A stretch of DNA of 64,000 nt. Source: Frigoribacterium sp. VKM Ac-2836 (GTDB taxonomy: Bacteria; Actinomycetota; Actinomycetes; Actinomycetales; Microbacteriaceae). The position numbers and the translations under genes are program-made. The stretch is taken from positions 310,001-374,000 of the forward strand of contig NZ_JABRPK010000001.1 in assembly GCF_013248995.1 (NCBI RefSeq), given 5' to 3'. The notes under the pieces were generated by a model. It did no database searches, was not told the DNA's origin, and saw only the letters and a program-made list of their open reading frames with translations. Positions 55,501-62,684 of this stretch are shown here, piece after piece. Each line of letters opens with the position of its first letter. The first letter of the stretch is position 1.

Positions 55501-58486
55501 CTGGCAGGCGACGGTCGACGGCGTCCCGGTCGGCGAGTACACGATCTCGGTGACGCAGAGCGCAGGAGGCGCGACCTCGGTCCCGGCGACGCAACCGTTC
55601 ACGGTCGCGGCAGCCGCGGGTCTCGTGGTCGACCGTCCCACCGACGGCACGACGGTCGTCGTGCTCGCCGACGGCGACACCGCCTCGGTGGTCGCGTCCG
55701 GTACGGCCCAGCCCGGAGCGACCGTGACGGTCGACCTCGGCGACGGCCTCGTCGGTACGGTGGTGGCCGACCCGGAGACGGGGGCCTGGACCACCACCGT
55801 GGCCGGCGTCCCCGTTGGCGACCGCACCGCCTCGGTCACGCAGACCGTCGACGGCGCCGTGTCGGCCCCGATCACCCGCGCCGTGTCGGTCGTCGTGGCC
55901 GCGCCGGTCACGATCACCTCTCCGCCCGCGGGTTCCTCCGTGGTCGTCGGCGACGCCGACGACACCACCGACGTCACCGTGACGGGCACGGGTCAGCCCG
56001 GCGCCACGGTCGTGGTCCAGGTGGGAGACGATCTGTCCGAGACGACCACGGTGACCCCCGGGGGCACCTGGACCGTCACCGTGGGCGACGTGCCCGTCGG
56101 GTCGTACCCGGTCGTCGTGACGCAGACGGTCCCGGCCGGCTCGACGACGCCTGCCACGCAGCAGCTCGACGTCGTGGTCGGCACGCCGGTCACCATCACC
56201 GAGCCCGCCGCGGGTGCCACGGTCGTCGTCCTCGACGGGCAGACCACGCCGGTCACGGTGTCGGGCACCGCCCAGCCCGGCGCGACCGTCACGGTCTCGC
56301 TCGGTGGTGGTCTCACCCAGACCGTCCCGGCCGACCCGACGACGGGGGCGTGGACCACGACCTTCGACGCCGTGCCGGTGGGGGCCGGGCCGATCTCGGT
56401 GGTGCAGCAGTACGGCACCGTGACGACGGTCCCCGTGACCCAGCCCTTCGCGGTGGTGGCGGCGGACCCGATCACGATCACCGACCCGGTGACGGGCACG
56501 CGCCTCCTGGTGCTGTCCGGCGACTCGACGGTGGATGTGCCGGTGACCGGTTCGGCGCAGGCCGGCGGGACCGTCTCGGTGACGCTCGACGACGGCACGG
56601 CTGTCACGGTCGACGTCGACGACGACGGCACCTGGTCGACCACCTTCACGGGGGTCGGCGTGGGCGAGCACGTGGTGTCCGCGACGCAGACGGTCGCCGG
56701 GGTCGAGTCGGCTCCGGTCACGACCACGGTCGTCGTCGAGGCCGCCGCCCCGTTGACCGTCACGGCGCCGACCGACGGGCAGCAGTACCAGGCGGGCGGC
56801 TCCGGCACCGCGCCGGTCGTCGTCCGAGGCCAGGGACAGCCGGGCGCGCCCGTCGCCGTCACGGTCGACGGGGGAGACCCCGTCACCACGACGGTCGGCG
56901 CCGACGGCTCGTGGCAGGTGCCGGTCGTGCTCGGCACCGGGACGCACACCGTCTCGGTCGTCCAGACCGTCGGCGACGCGACCAGCGTCCCGGTCGAGGT
57001 CCAGGTCGTGATCGTGCCCGCCCCGGCCGACCCCGCCGCCGCCCCGACCATCACCTCGCCGGCCGACGGACAGCTCGTGACCGACGCCGACGGTGACGGC
57101 TTCGTCGACCTGCCCGTCACCGGTACGGGCGAGCCCGGAGCGACCGTCACCATCACCATCGGCGGGCTCACGCAGACGGCGATCGTGACCGACGGCGGCA
57201 CGTGGTCGGTCACCGTGCCGGGCGTCCCGGTCGGCACGCGCACCGTGGTCGTCGAGCAGACGGTCGCGGGCGTCGTCACCGGCACCGCGTCGGTGACCGT
57301 CACCGTGGCCCCCGCCGCGGAGGTCGCGCCGCTCGTGGTGACCTCGCCCGAGCAGGGGTCGATCCTGCCGTCGGGGACCGCGGGCACGACCGACGTCCTG
57401 GTCGGCGGCACGGCCCAGCCGAACGCCTCGGTGGCCGTCAGCCTGGACGGTGGCCTGCCGGTCACGGTCACGGTGGGCGCCGACGGCGGCTGGTCGACCA
57501 CCCTGGTGGGCGTCGAGCAGGGGCAGCACACCCTGTCCGTGACCCAGACCGTGGGAGGCGCGGTGTCGGCACCCGAGACCGTCCTGTTCACGGTCACCGC
57601 TCCGGCGAACACCGATGCCGTGGTCATCACCTCGCCGGCCCCCGGGGCCCTGCTCGCCGACGTCGACGGGAACGGCGTCGAGGATCTCACCGTGACGGGC
57701 ACCGGAACACCCGGTGCGCTCGTGGTGGTGGACCTGGGCGACGGGCTGACACGGACGGCGACGGTCCTGGGTGACGGCACCTGGTCGGTCGACTTCGCGG
57801 ACGTCCCCGTGGGCGCCTACGTCATCACGGCGACGCAGACCGCGGACGCGGGCACGACCACGACGAGCCAGGACCTCCTGATCGCCGCGGTCGACCCCGT
57901 GCTCATCACGAGCCCCGTGGCGGGTTCCGTCCTGCAGGCCGGGGAGTCCGGCACGACGACCGTCACGGTGGTCGGGACGGCGGAGCCCGGAGCGACCGTC
58001 ACGGTGCAGCTCGACGGGGGAGCGGCGCAGGTCGTCCTCGCGGACCCGGAGACGGGCTCGTGGACGGTCGTCCTGACCGGCGTCGCGGTCGGTCCGCACG
58101 TGGTCGCCGCAACGGAGACGATCGCGGGCGCCACGTCGGCCCCGGCCACCGTCGGGTTCTCGGTCTCGGCGGCCGCCGGAACGCCGGGGACCCCCGGAAC
58201 GCCCGGAACACCGGGGACGCCGGGAACACCGGGCACGCCGGGAACCCCCGGCTTCCCGGGGCTGCCCGGAGCGGGCGCCGGCAACGGCAACGGCAACGGC
58301 ACCGGCAACGGCACCGGCATCGGCGCCGGCGGGGGAGCGGTCGTGTCCGGGGACGCCTCGGGCCTGGCGTACACCGGCTCGGACGCACTCGGCTGGTTCT
58401 CGCTCGCGGCCTTCGCGCTGCTGATCGGACTCGGCCTCGTGTCGGCGACCCGACTCCGCCGTCGAGCGACGAGGTCGGCCGGGTAG
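49514..58486 (+). CDS. Giant cell-wall-anchored repeat protein (adhesin-like)
   Basis: Surface protein of 2990 residues, the largest gene here. Signal peptide with helix AVVAAVVGALVVVV and cleavage near AQAA (about residue 42). The N-terminal unique region (about 43-519, ALGGAYSAYGTTQNPPTSRNPL) resembles choice-of-anchor-type domains of actinobacterial wall proteins. Then 25 Ig-like repeats of about 95 residues (520-2887), a collagen-like (G-T-P)8-GFP-GLP stalk, a Gly/Asn/Thr linker, sorting motif LAYTG (codons at 58364-58378), a helix and the RLRRRATR tail, as for class E sortases. No sortase gene is in the window. Placed between ffs and dnaX. Confidence 0.93.
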   Translation: MRSQAIERPRRSHASRALKATAAAVVAAVVGALVVVVPAQAATTDRSEAEASLVGGSGIVSLDQVAALGGAYSAYGTTQNPPTSRNPLDLTALQLLNVGLGNGIRLLGGNGLLTLGVDGQYANATATGATASAGLIGADGSIAVGDGSPGQATTLRLQPLLAQVPATQGVLSDVTLQLGALSSQITQQRGATAGTPTTAYQVAGAQYTMTSPAVAGVTSSLRSTVTGLGSTVNAVGGSAALTNAVAPVTASVVALVNTLPLATAGQPTVVVRGAVDLTSTIDTELARPLTSGIVTLTPSTGQIVIDLQALNGLPANSDLLNPATLTAVTTGLTDILQNQLPTNLVAAANDAIRSTALTVDLQLPVRLAGVNLTLGATTTTTVGQLIDGTTPAGATVVTAPLGLGVLAGGVTSLVTTSLLPTVGALYSPVVNGTALAATTATLRTTTTAVITTLAPLTGLLNQLVRVTINAQDGVGFRDGRGTDAGSSSVHAVSISVLPLVNAARVDLATSTVRASALAALNISTPTAGQVLLVPNTPDATRSVVLNGAGEPGATVSVDLGAGRTGTGTVAADGSWSVTVGNVPAGAYTASVTQTLGAVTTGPVTRDFTVVAQQPLVVTAPTAGRVFTVLDADATTPVIVSGTATPTATVAVDLGDGRTATAVVAADGSWTTTVAGVPVGGYTASVTQGLGGDVSAPVTRAFSVVAGAGLTITTPTPGTQYRLPGADSTRDVTVSGTGQADAPVAVSLGGGRDLTATVASNGTWSVTFPALPVATYTATATQTVGGAVSAPQTTTFSLVAATGVTISTPAPGATITVADATSTTPVTVTGAAEPNAPVRVDLGGGYVATTTADGAGAWTATVSSVPVGPRTISVTETVAGVVSVPVTQALTIAAGAPLVIEAPAEGTTVRVVSSASLSALPVSGTAQPGADVRVDLGDGLTGRVTADATTGAWSVIVADVPVGQRTISATQTVGGTVSPAQTRVVTIVAGTPVAISTPAPAATIPIVGGNTADVTVTGTADPGATVTVGLGAGFEVQATVDPATGTWTAVITDVPAGDRTLGATQTLGGTTSAPVTQPLTIAQGTPLDITTPLDGAEYFVSGPLGTTPVVVSGTGQVGATVVVDLGDGLIGQTVVPVSGTWSVTIAGVPVGPHTISATQSVNGSTSGAVTRDIQVSEGGAVVIEAPAPGTRLVVADDQGTVTVTVSGTGVAGLPLVVTVDGVDQAPVVPDAQGAWSLDLPAVAVGDHAVGASQQQGPELLEAAPTNFSVVSAQTELTITAPGDGDVVTVAGDDGVTAVVVTGTAHPDAAVQVTLAGTVVPTTAGPDGLWSVTVPGVPVGDQVASAVQTVGATTTTVPVTRDFEVRAGADVAITTPAGDIRYVVASPEATQDVPVAGTAQPGAAVTVTLDGVAVGSALADPTTGVWSVTLVGVGVGERVLGASQAVRDTVQQAETRVVTVAPAAALTIVAPADGVPIVLADPTSTTTLVVSGQAEPGAVVRVDLGDGFTDTVTADATTGAWTLSFDGVPVGTRTITATQTVGTSISAPETRVVQILAGAPLVVLAPADDSVVDVAGPDVVSTVTVSGTAAAGATVDVVLDPSTGADLVGTTTADPDTGRWSVDVAGVPVGTVDLSVTQSIGGTTSPAQESSFEVRAAAPVVILDPDDSVFTLLDPAGSVDVPVSGTASPGATVSVRLNGGAAVVTTADLTSGDWSVLFSDLPAAVYQVSASQSVNGTSSTPVLASFEIVAGAGLVVQQPTPGAVVTVADATASTAVTVSGTAEPGATVRVDLGDDLVASTVADGTTGAWSVVVPGVTVGERTLSATQALGGSVSPAVTQPLSVVAAAPVVIEQPALGAVVVVATQDATTDLVVSGGAEPGAAVTVDLGDGLTATTTADDETGGWTATVQDVPVGDRTIAVTQVVGGSTSAPVTRDVSIVAAPAAPVIVTPVPGASVSLLDPAGTTAVLVTGTGQPGAAIAVDLGNGLTAGAVVDPQGDWQATVDGVPVGEYTISVTQSAGGATSVPATQPFTVAAAAGLVVDRPTDGTTVVVLADGDTASVVASGTAQPGATVTVDLGDGLVGTVVADPETGAWTTTVAGVPVGDRTASVTQTVDGAVSAPITRAVSVVVAAPVTITSPPAGSSVVVGDADDTTDVTVTGTGQPGATVVVQVGDDLSETTTVTPGGTWTVTVGDVPVGSYPVVVTQTVPAGSTTPATQQLDVVVGTPVTITEPAAGATVVVLDGQTTPVTVSGTAQPGATVTVSLGGGLTQTVPADPTTGAWTTTFDAVPVGAGPISVVQQYGTVTTVPVTQPFAVVAADPITITDPVTGTRLLVLSGDSTVDVPVTGSAQAGGTVSVTLDDGTAVTVDVDDDGTWSTTFTGVGVGEHVVSATQTVAGVESAPVTTTVVVEAAAPLTVTAPTDGQQYQAGGSGTAPVVVRGQGQPGAPVAVTVDGGDPVTTTVGADGSWQVPVVLGTGTHTVSVVQTVGDATSVPVEVQVVIVPAPADPAAAPTITSPADGQLVTDADGDGFVDLPVTGTGEPGATVTITIGGLTQTAIVTDGGTWSVTVPGVPVGTRTVVVEQTVAGVVTGTASVTVTVAPAAEVAPLVVTSPEQGSILPSGTAGTTDVLVGGTAQPNASVAVSLDGGLPVTVTVGADGGWSTTLVGVEQGQHTLSVTQTVGGAVSAPETVLFTVTAPANTDAVVITSPAPGALLADVDGNGVEDLTVTGTGTPGALVVVDLGDGLTRTATVLGDGTWSVDFADVPVGAYVITATQTADAGTTTTSQDLLIAAVDPVLITSPVAGSVLQAGESGTTTVTVVGTAEPGATVTVQLDGGAAQVVLADPETGSWTVVLTGVAVGPHVVAATETIAGATSAPATVGFSVSAAAGTPGTPGTPGTPGTPGTPGTPGTPGFPGLPGAGAGNGNGNGTGNGTGIGAGGGAVVSGDASGLAYTGSDALGWFSLAAFALLIGLGLVSATRLRRRATRSAG
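51070..58177 (+). repeat. 25 tandem Ig-like repeats encoded in the giant gene
   Basis: Each unit of about 285 bp encodes a pattern like (V/L)xIxxPxxGxxxxV, VSGTAxPGAxVxVDLGDG, GxWSVTVxxVPVG, TxSxTQTVGGxxSxPVT. I counted 25 by their start motif. Repeats 8-10, 12, 13 and 20-25 deviate most (DLGDG lost or altered). Recombination between units is expected. Confidence 0.88.
58178..58267 (+). repeat. 9-bp repeat encoding G-T-P stalk
   Basis: Eight consecutive Gly-Thr-Pro codon triplets followed by Gly-Phe-Pro and Gly-Leu-Pro, a collagen-like G-X-P run next to the sorting signal. Synonymous positions vary, so it is not a fresh expansion. Confidence 0.92.
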
Positions 58487-58622
58487 TCCACCCGGTCGGA
58501 AGCCGCACCCGAGGGCCCGTCGTCACGACGGGCCCTCTCGTGCGTCCTGGGCGCCCGACGCGGGCACTCCCGGGGCCTGCCGACGACGCCTCCCGCCGTC
58601 GACCGTTGTCGGTGGCCCCGAC

Positions 58623-58628
58623 TACTCT
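58623..58628 (+). promoter_or_regulatory. -10 box of dnaX (leaderless)
   Basis: TACTCT, 6 nt before the GTG at 58635. Confidence 0.6.
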
Positions 58629-58634
58629 TGCTGT

Positions 58635-61073
58635 GTGGTCACCGCCCTGTATCGCCGTTACCGGCCAGAGAACTTCGCCGAGCTCATCGGGCAGACGCAG
58701 GTGACCGATCCGCTTCGCACGGCATTGCGCACCAACCGCGTCAACCACGCCTACCTGTTCAGCGGCCCCCGCGGTTGCGGCAAGACCACGTCGGCCCGCA
58801 TCCTGGCGCGCTGTCTGAACTGCGCGCAGGGCCCGACCGACACGCCCTGTGGCGTCTGCGCCTCGTGTGTCGAGCTCTCGCGCGACGGTGGCGGCTCGCT
58901 CGACGTCATCGAGATCGACGCGGCCAGCCACAACGGCGTCGACGACGCCCGCGACATCCGTGACCGAGCCGTGTTCGCCCCGGCCCGCGACCGATTCAAG
59001 ATCTTCATCCTCGACGAGGCCCACATGGTCACCCCGCAGGGCTTCAACGCTCTGCTGAAGGTCGTCGAAGAACCGCCAGAGCACGTCAAGTTCATCTTCG
59101 CCACCACCGAGCCCGACAAGGTCATCGGCACGATCAGGTCGCGAACGCACCACTACCCGTTCCGTCTCGTTCCCCCGGCGCAGATGCTCGAGTACGTGCA
59201 CGAGCTCTGCGAGAGCGAGTCGGTCGAGGCAGCCCCCGGCGTCCTCCCGCTGGTCGTCCGCGCCGGAGGCGGTTCGGTGCGCGACACCCTCTCGTTGCTC
59301 GACCAGCTCATGGCCGGCAGTGAGAACGGCGCGATCGAGTACGAGCGCGCCGTCGCCCTGCTCGGGTACACCCACGCCTCCCTGCTCGACGACGTCGTCG
59401 AGGCGCTCGGCGCCCGCGACGGGGCCGCGGCCTTCGCGGCCGTCGACCGGGTCGTCCAGACCGGGCAAGACCCCCGCCGGTTCGTGGAAGACCTGCTCGA
59501 GCGCCTGCGCGACCTCATCGTCGTCGGTGCGACGGTCGACGGCGCTTCCGCGGTGCTGCGAGGCGTCACGGCCGACGAACTCGACCGTCTCGTGCACCAG
59601 TCGCACGCCTTCGGCGCCGCCGAGCTGTCGCGGTCGGCCGACGTCGTCAACCGGGCCCTCACCGACATGACCGGGGCCACGTCGCCGCGGCTGCACCTCG
59701 AATTGATGATCGCGCGCGTCCTCGTCCCCGAGAGCGACCAGAGCGGGCGGGGCGCCCTGGCCCGGGTCGAGCGCCTCGAACGACGTGTCGGGGTCGAAGG
59801 GCCCGGAGGCGGGCCGTCCGCGGCACCCGTGCCGACGACCGACGCTCGGCAGGCCGCGGTCCCGGCCGCGTCGGCTCGGCCCTCGCCTGCCGTCGCGCCA
59901 CAGGTTCCGACCACCGCGGCTCCCTCCGCGTCGTCTCCCTCGGCGTCTCCGGTCGAGGCCACGGCGTCGACCGAGGCAGCCGGGGGTCCGTCGGCCGTCG
60001 AGAGCGCGACCGCGTCCTGGGCGACGGCCGCTCCGTCGACCTCGGCCGAACCGGTCGATGCCGGGGCCGCGACGACGACCGAACCCGCCCCTCCGTCCGC
60101 CCCGCACTCGGCCGCCTGGGCACAGGCTCCCGACGCCCCAGAGGGTGCCGGGGTCGGTGCGGCCTCGGTGACGCTCCAGCAGATGCGCGACAGCTGGCCC
60201 GAGATCGTCGAGGTCGTCCAGAAGGCGCGGCGCACGGCCTGGATGGTCGTCGTCACGGCCACCGTCGTCGACTTCGCCGACGACGTGCTGACGCTGGCGT
60301 TCCCCAGTGCGAACGACGTCGAGAGCTTCAAGCGTCCCCAGGGCGCGGCCGAAGGCGTCAGCGAGTACCTGCGTCGGGCGATCGTCGACGTCCTCGGCGT
60401 CAAGGTCAAGTACATCGCCCGGGTCGAGGGGGACGGACCCTCGGGGCCCACCCCCGCCGGTGCACCGCCTGCCGACGCCGACGTTCCTTCCGCCGCCGCC
60501 CCGTCGAGTCCGCAACCGTCACCGGCACCGACCGGCGAGGTCCGCACCGCGGTCGCGCCGGCCGAGCCCGCCCAGCCCGTCGAGAACGTCGAGAACGTCG
60601 AGCGGACGATTCCCAGGCCGGCCACGGCCTCCTCGCGCCCATCGGCAGAGGTGTCGGCACCCGCGCCTGCCGCGCGGCCCGGCGCCTCGGCTCCCGTCAC
60701 GGGATGGGACGTCGCTCCCATCCCGCAGACCCCGCCCCCCGAGCCCGACGAGCCCGAGCACATCACCGAAGAGCCGCCGGGCGGGGTGCCGACCGTCGAT
60801 GCCGCGCCTGCGCCGTCCCAGGTCGACGCGACGTCGGCAGGACGATCCGCCGCAAAGACGTCGTCCTCTCCGGTCCCTGGGTCCTCGTCTCCGGCCGTCG
60901 CCACCGGCGCCGGCCCGTCGGTGGCCGAGCGTCGCGTGGCCACCGGGGACCCGCGTCGGGGTATCCCGACGGGGTCGCGCTACGGCGAGGCCGTCGTGCG
61001 TGAGATCCTCGGGGCCCAGTTCATCGAAGAAGAGACGATCGCCCCTCGGGTCACGCCTCAGAGAAGCGAGTAG
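58635..61073 (+). CDS. dnaX: DNA polymerase III subunits gamma and tau
   Basis: Clamp-loader ATPase of 812 residues. YRRYRPENFAELIGQ start, Walker A GPRGCGKTTSARIL, zinc module CLNCAQGPTDTPCGVCASC, Walker B IFILDEAHMV, sensor TTEPDKVIGTIRSRTHHYPFRL. A Pro/Ala/Ser-rich linker (about 390-510), a tau-like domain (QQMRDSWPEIVEVVQ, about 515-600) and another disordered stretch follow. No slippery frameshift sequence was noticed, so full-length tau may be the main product. recR follows by 3 nt. Confidence 0.95.
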   Translation: MVTALYRRYRPENFAELIGQTQVTDPLRTALRTNRVNHAYLFSGPRGCGKTTSARILARCLNCAQGPTDTPCGVCASCVELSRDGGGSLDVIEIDAASHNGVDDARDIRDRAVFAPARDRFKIFILDEAHMVTPQGFNALLKVVEEPPEHVKFIFATTEPDKVIGTIRSRTHHYPFRLVPPAQMLEYVHELCESESVEAAPGVLPLVVRAGGGSVRDTLSLLDQLMAGSENGAIEYERAVALLGYTHASLLDDVVEALGARDGAAAFAAVDRVVQTGQDPRRFVEDLLERLRDLIVVGATVDGASAVLRGVTADELDRLVHQSHAFGAAELSRSADVVNRALTDMTGATSPRLHLELMIARVLVPESDQSGRGALARVERLERRVGVEGPGGGPSAAPVPTTDARQAAVPAASARPSPAVAPQVPTTAAPSASSPSASPVEATASTEAAGGPSAVESATASWATAAPSTSAEPVDAGAATTTEPAPPSAPHSAAWAQAPDAPEGAGVGAASVTLQQMRDSWPEIVEVVQKARRTAWMVVVTATVVDFADDVLTLAFPSANDVESFKRPQGAAEGVSEYLRRAIVDVLGVKVKYIARVEGDGPSGPTPAGAPPADADVPSAAAPSSPQPSPAPTGEVRTAVAPAEPAQPVENVENVERTIPRPATASSRPSAEVSAPAPAARPGASAPVTGWDVAPIPQTPPPEPDEPEHITEEPPGGVPTVDAAPAPSQVDATSAGRSAAKTSSSPVPGSSSPAVATGAGPSVAERRVATGDPRRGIPTGSRYGEAVVREILGAQFIEEETIAPRVTPQRSE

Positions 61074-61076
61074 CGC

Positions 61077-61676
61077 GTGTACGAAGGCATCGTCCAAGAG
61101 CTGATCGACGAGTTCGGTCGTCTGCCGGGCATCGGGCCCAAGTCGGCGCAGCGCATCGCGTTCCACATCGTGCAGAACGAATCCTTCGACACGTCCCGGC
61201 TCGCCGAGCTGCTCGTCGACGTCAAGACCAAGGTCCGCTTCTGCGAGATCTGCGGCAACGTCAGCGAGCAAGAGACGTGCAACATCTGCCGCGACCCTCG
61301 TCGGTCACCCGCGACGATCTGTGTCGTCGAAGAGGCCAAAGACGTCCAAGCCATCGAGCGGACTCGTGAGTTCCGCGGCCTCTACCACGTGCTCGGTGGC
61401 GCGATCAGCCCCATCGACGGCATCGGTCCCGACGACCTGCGCATCCGCCAGCTCGTGCAGCGGCTGGCCGACGACACCGTGCAAGAGGTCATCATCGCGA
61501 CCGACCCCAATCTCGAGGGCGAAGCGACCGCGACCTACCTCTCGCGCATGCTGGCGCCCTTCGGGCTCCGGGTCACGCGGTTGGCTTCGGGCCTGCCTGT
61601 GGGCGGCGACCTCGAGTACGCCGACGAGGTCACGCTCGGCCGGGCGTTCGAAGGCCGCCGACTCGTCTCCGAATGA
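61077..61676 (+). CDS. recR: Recombination mediator protein RecR
   Basis: Daughter-strand gap repair protein acting with RecO/RecF, 199 residues. Helix-hairpin-helix [23 protein letters not shown], zinc module [18 protein letters not shown], Toprim motif [14 protein letters not shown], and [16 protein letters not shown] start 3 nt after the dnaX stop. The ybaB/ebfC gene that often lies between dnaX and recR in bacteria is absent. Confidence 0.97.
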   Translation: MYEGIVQELIDEFGRLPGIGPKSAQRIAFHIVQNESFDTSRLAELLVDVKTKVRFCEICGNVSEQETCNICRDPRRSPATICVVEEAKDVQAIERTREFRGLYHVLGGAISPIDGIGPDDLRIRQLVQRLADDTVQEVIIATDPNLEGEATATYLSRMLAPFGLRVTRLASGLPVGGDLEYADEVTLGRAFEGRRLVSE

Positions 61677-61718
61677 CGGCCCGCGCCTCCTGAACCCGCC
61701 CTCGGTCAGGGCTGCCGG

Positions 61719-62528
61719 TCAGAGGCGGGCGCGCCGCGCCCGGACGACGCAGTACGCGCCGTAGGCCATCAGCCCCAGGGCGACCGCGGTCAGCACCACG
61801 ACTCCGAACGGCAGGTCCGCGAGGGCCTTCAGGGCGCCGTCGAGCCCCGTGGCCTCGCTGGGATCGGCGGTGACGGCCGCGACCGCGAAGAGCACGCCGA
61901 CGACGCCGAGGGCTATCCCCTTGGCGACGTACCCCGTCACTCCGAGAACGACCGTGCCGCGACCGGCGGTGCCACCTGGCAGCGTCAGGTCCTCGCGGAA
62001 CTTCTGTTTCACGCCCTTGACGACGAAGTACGCCCCGATGGCGACGATGGCGAGGGCGACGACGACGAGCAACACGACGCCCCCTGGCGCGCCGAGCAAC
62101 CGGGCGCTGAGCGTCTGGGTCTGCCCCGAGCTGTCCGACGACGAGCCCCGGGCGAAGGTGAAGGCCGTGAAGCCCACGGCGAGATACGCGACGCCCTTGC
62201 CGCCTTCTTTCGCGCGGTCGGCCCAGTCGTCCTTGTCGGTCCCCCGGACGAGCGCGGCCTCGAGCAGCTGGAACACGCCGAGCCCCCACAGGCCCACGAC
62301 GATCAGCCAGAGCAGGAGCACCCCGCCCGGGCGGGAGGCGAACTGTCCCAGGGCCCCGCCCTGGTCGGCCTCTCCGCCGCCGCCGAAGGCCACACCGAGG
62401 GCGATCACGCCGATCACGACGTGCAGCAGCCCGTTCATGGCGAAGCCCACGCGGGCGGCGGTCGTCAGCGCGCGGCTGTCCTGGAGGCGGCTGGCGGCTC
62501 CGCGGGCCTGGTCGGTGGTGTCGGGCAT
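61719..62528 (-). CDS. DUF1206-family membrane protein
   Basis: Membrane protein of 269 residues with six predicted helices in three similar pairs (internal threefold repeat: [57 protein letters not shown]), the DUF1206 pattern. Function unknown. The ATG at 62528 lies 6 nt after TACGGT; the longer frame upstream is not needed. Confidence 0.9.
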   Translation of the reverse strand: MPDTTDQARGAASRLQDSRALTTAARVGFAMNGLLHVVIGVIALGVAFGGGGEADQGGALGQFASRPGGVLLLWLIVVGLWGLGVFQLLEAALVRGTDKDDWADRAKEGGKGVAYLAVGFTAFTFARGSSSDSSGQTQTLSARLLGAPGGVVLLVVVALAIVAIGAYFVVKGVKQKFREDLTLPGGTAGRGTVVLGVTGYVAKGIALGVVGVLFAVAAVTADPSEATGLDGALKALADLPFGVVVLTAVALGLMAYGAYCVVRARRARL

Positions 62529-62534
62529 CGGTCC

Positions 62535-62540
62535 ACCGTA
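62535..62540 (-). promoter_or_regulatory. -10 box of DUF1206 gene (leaderless)
   Basis: TACGGT on the minus strand, 6 nt before the ATG at 62528. Confidence 0.6.
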
Positions 62541-62590
62541 GAGGACGGTCGTGGTCGACGCCCTCGGGCTCGGGCCGCGGCCCTCCGATC

Positions 62591-62625
62591 CGTGTGCGTC
62601 ACACGCTCTCGACACCGAATAGAAT
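62591..62625 (+). promoter_or_regulatory. lysC promoter region with palindrome
   Basis: TAGAAT at 62620-62625 is a good -10 box. In the -35 region lies the perfect palindrome CGTGTG-CGT-CACACG (62591-62605), a candidate operator. The leader before the GTG at 62685 is about 55 nt. Confidence 0.55.
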
Positions 62626-62684
62626 CGCCGGACGCAGGCGTGAGCCGTTTCCCGGCGCGCCCAGTCCCCTTCTCAGGAGTCACC

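Noticed and set aside
50792-58099. A 2435-codon open frame on the minus strand antisense to the giant surface-protein gene
   Set aside because: The product is Arg/Asp/Gly/His low-complexity with no domain or plausible start. It follows from GC-biased third positions of the sense repeats.
51070-58177. Regular spacing of repeats as a possible CRISPR array
   Set aside because: Units are about 285 bp, fully coding and without unique spacers; they encode Ig-like protein repeats.
58635-61073. Programmed frameshift in dnaX producing gamma
   Set aside because: No slippery A- or T-rich heptamer is visible near the end of the ATPase domain in this high-GC gene.
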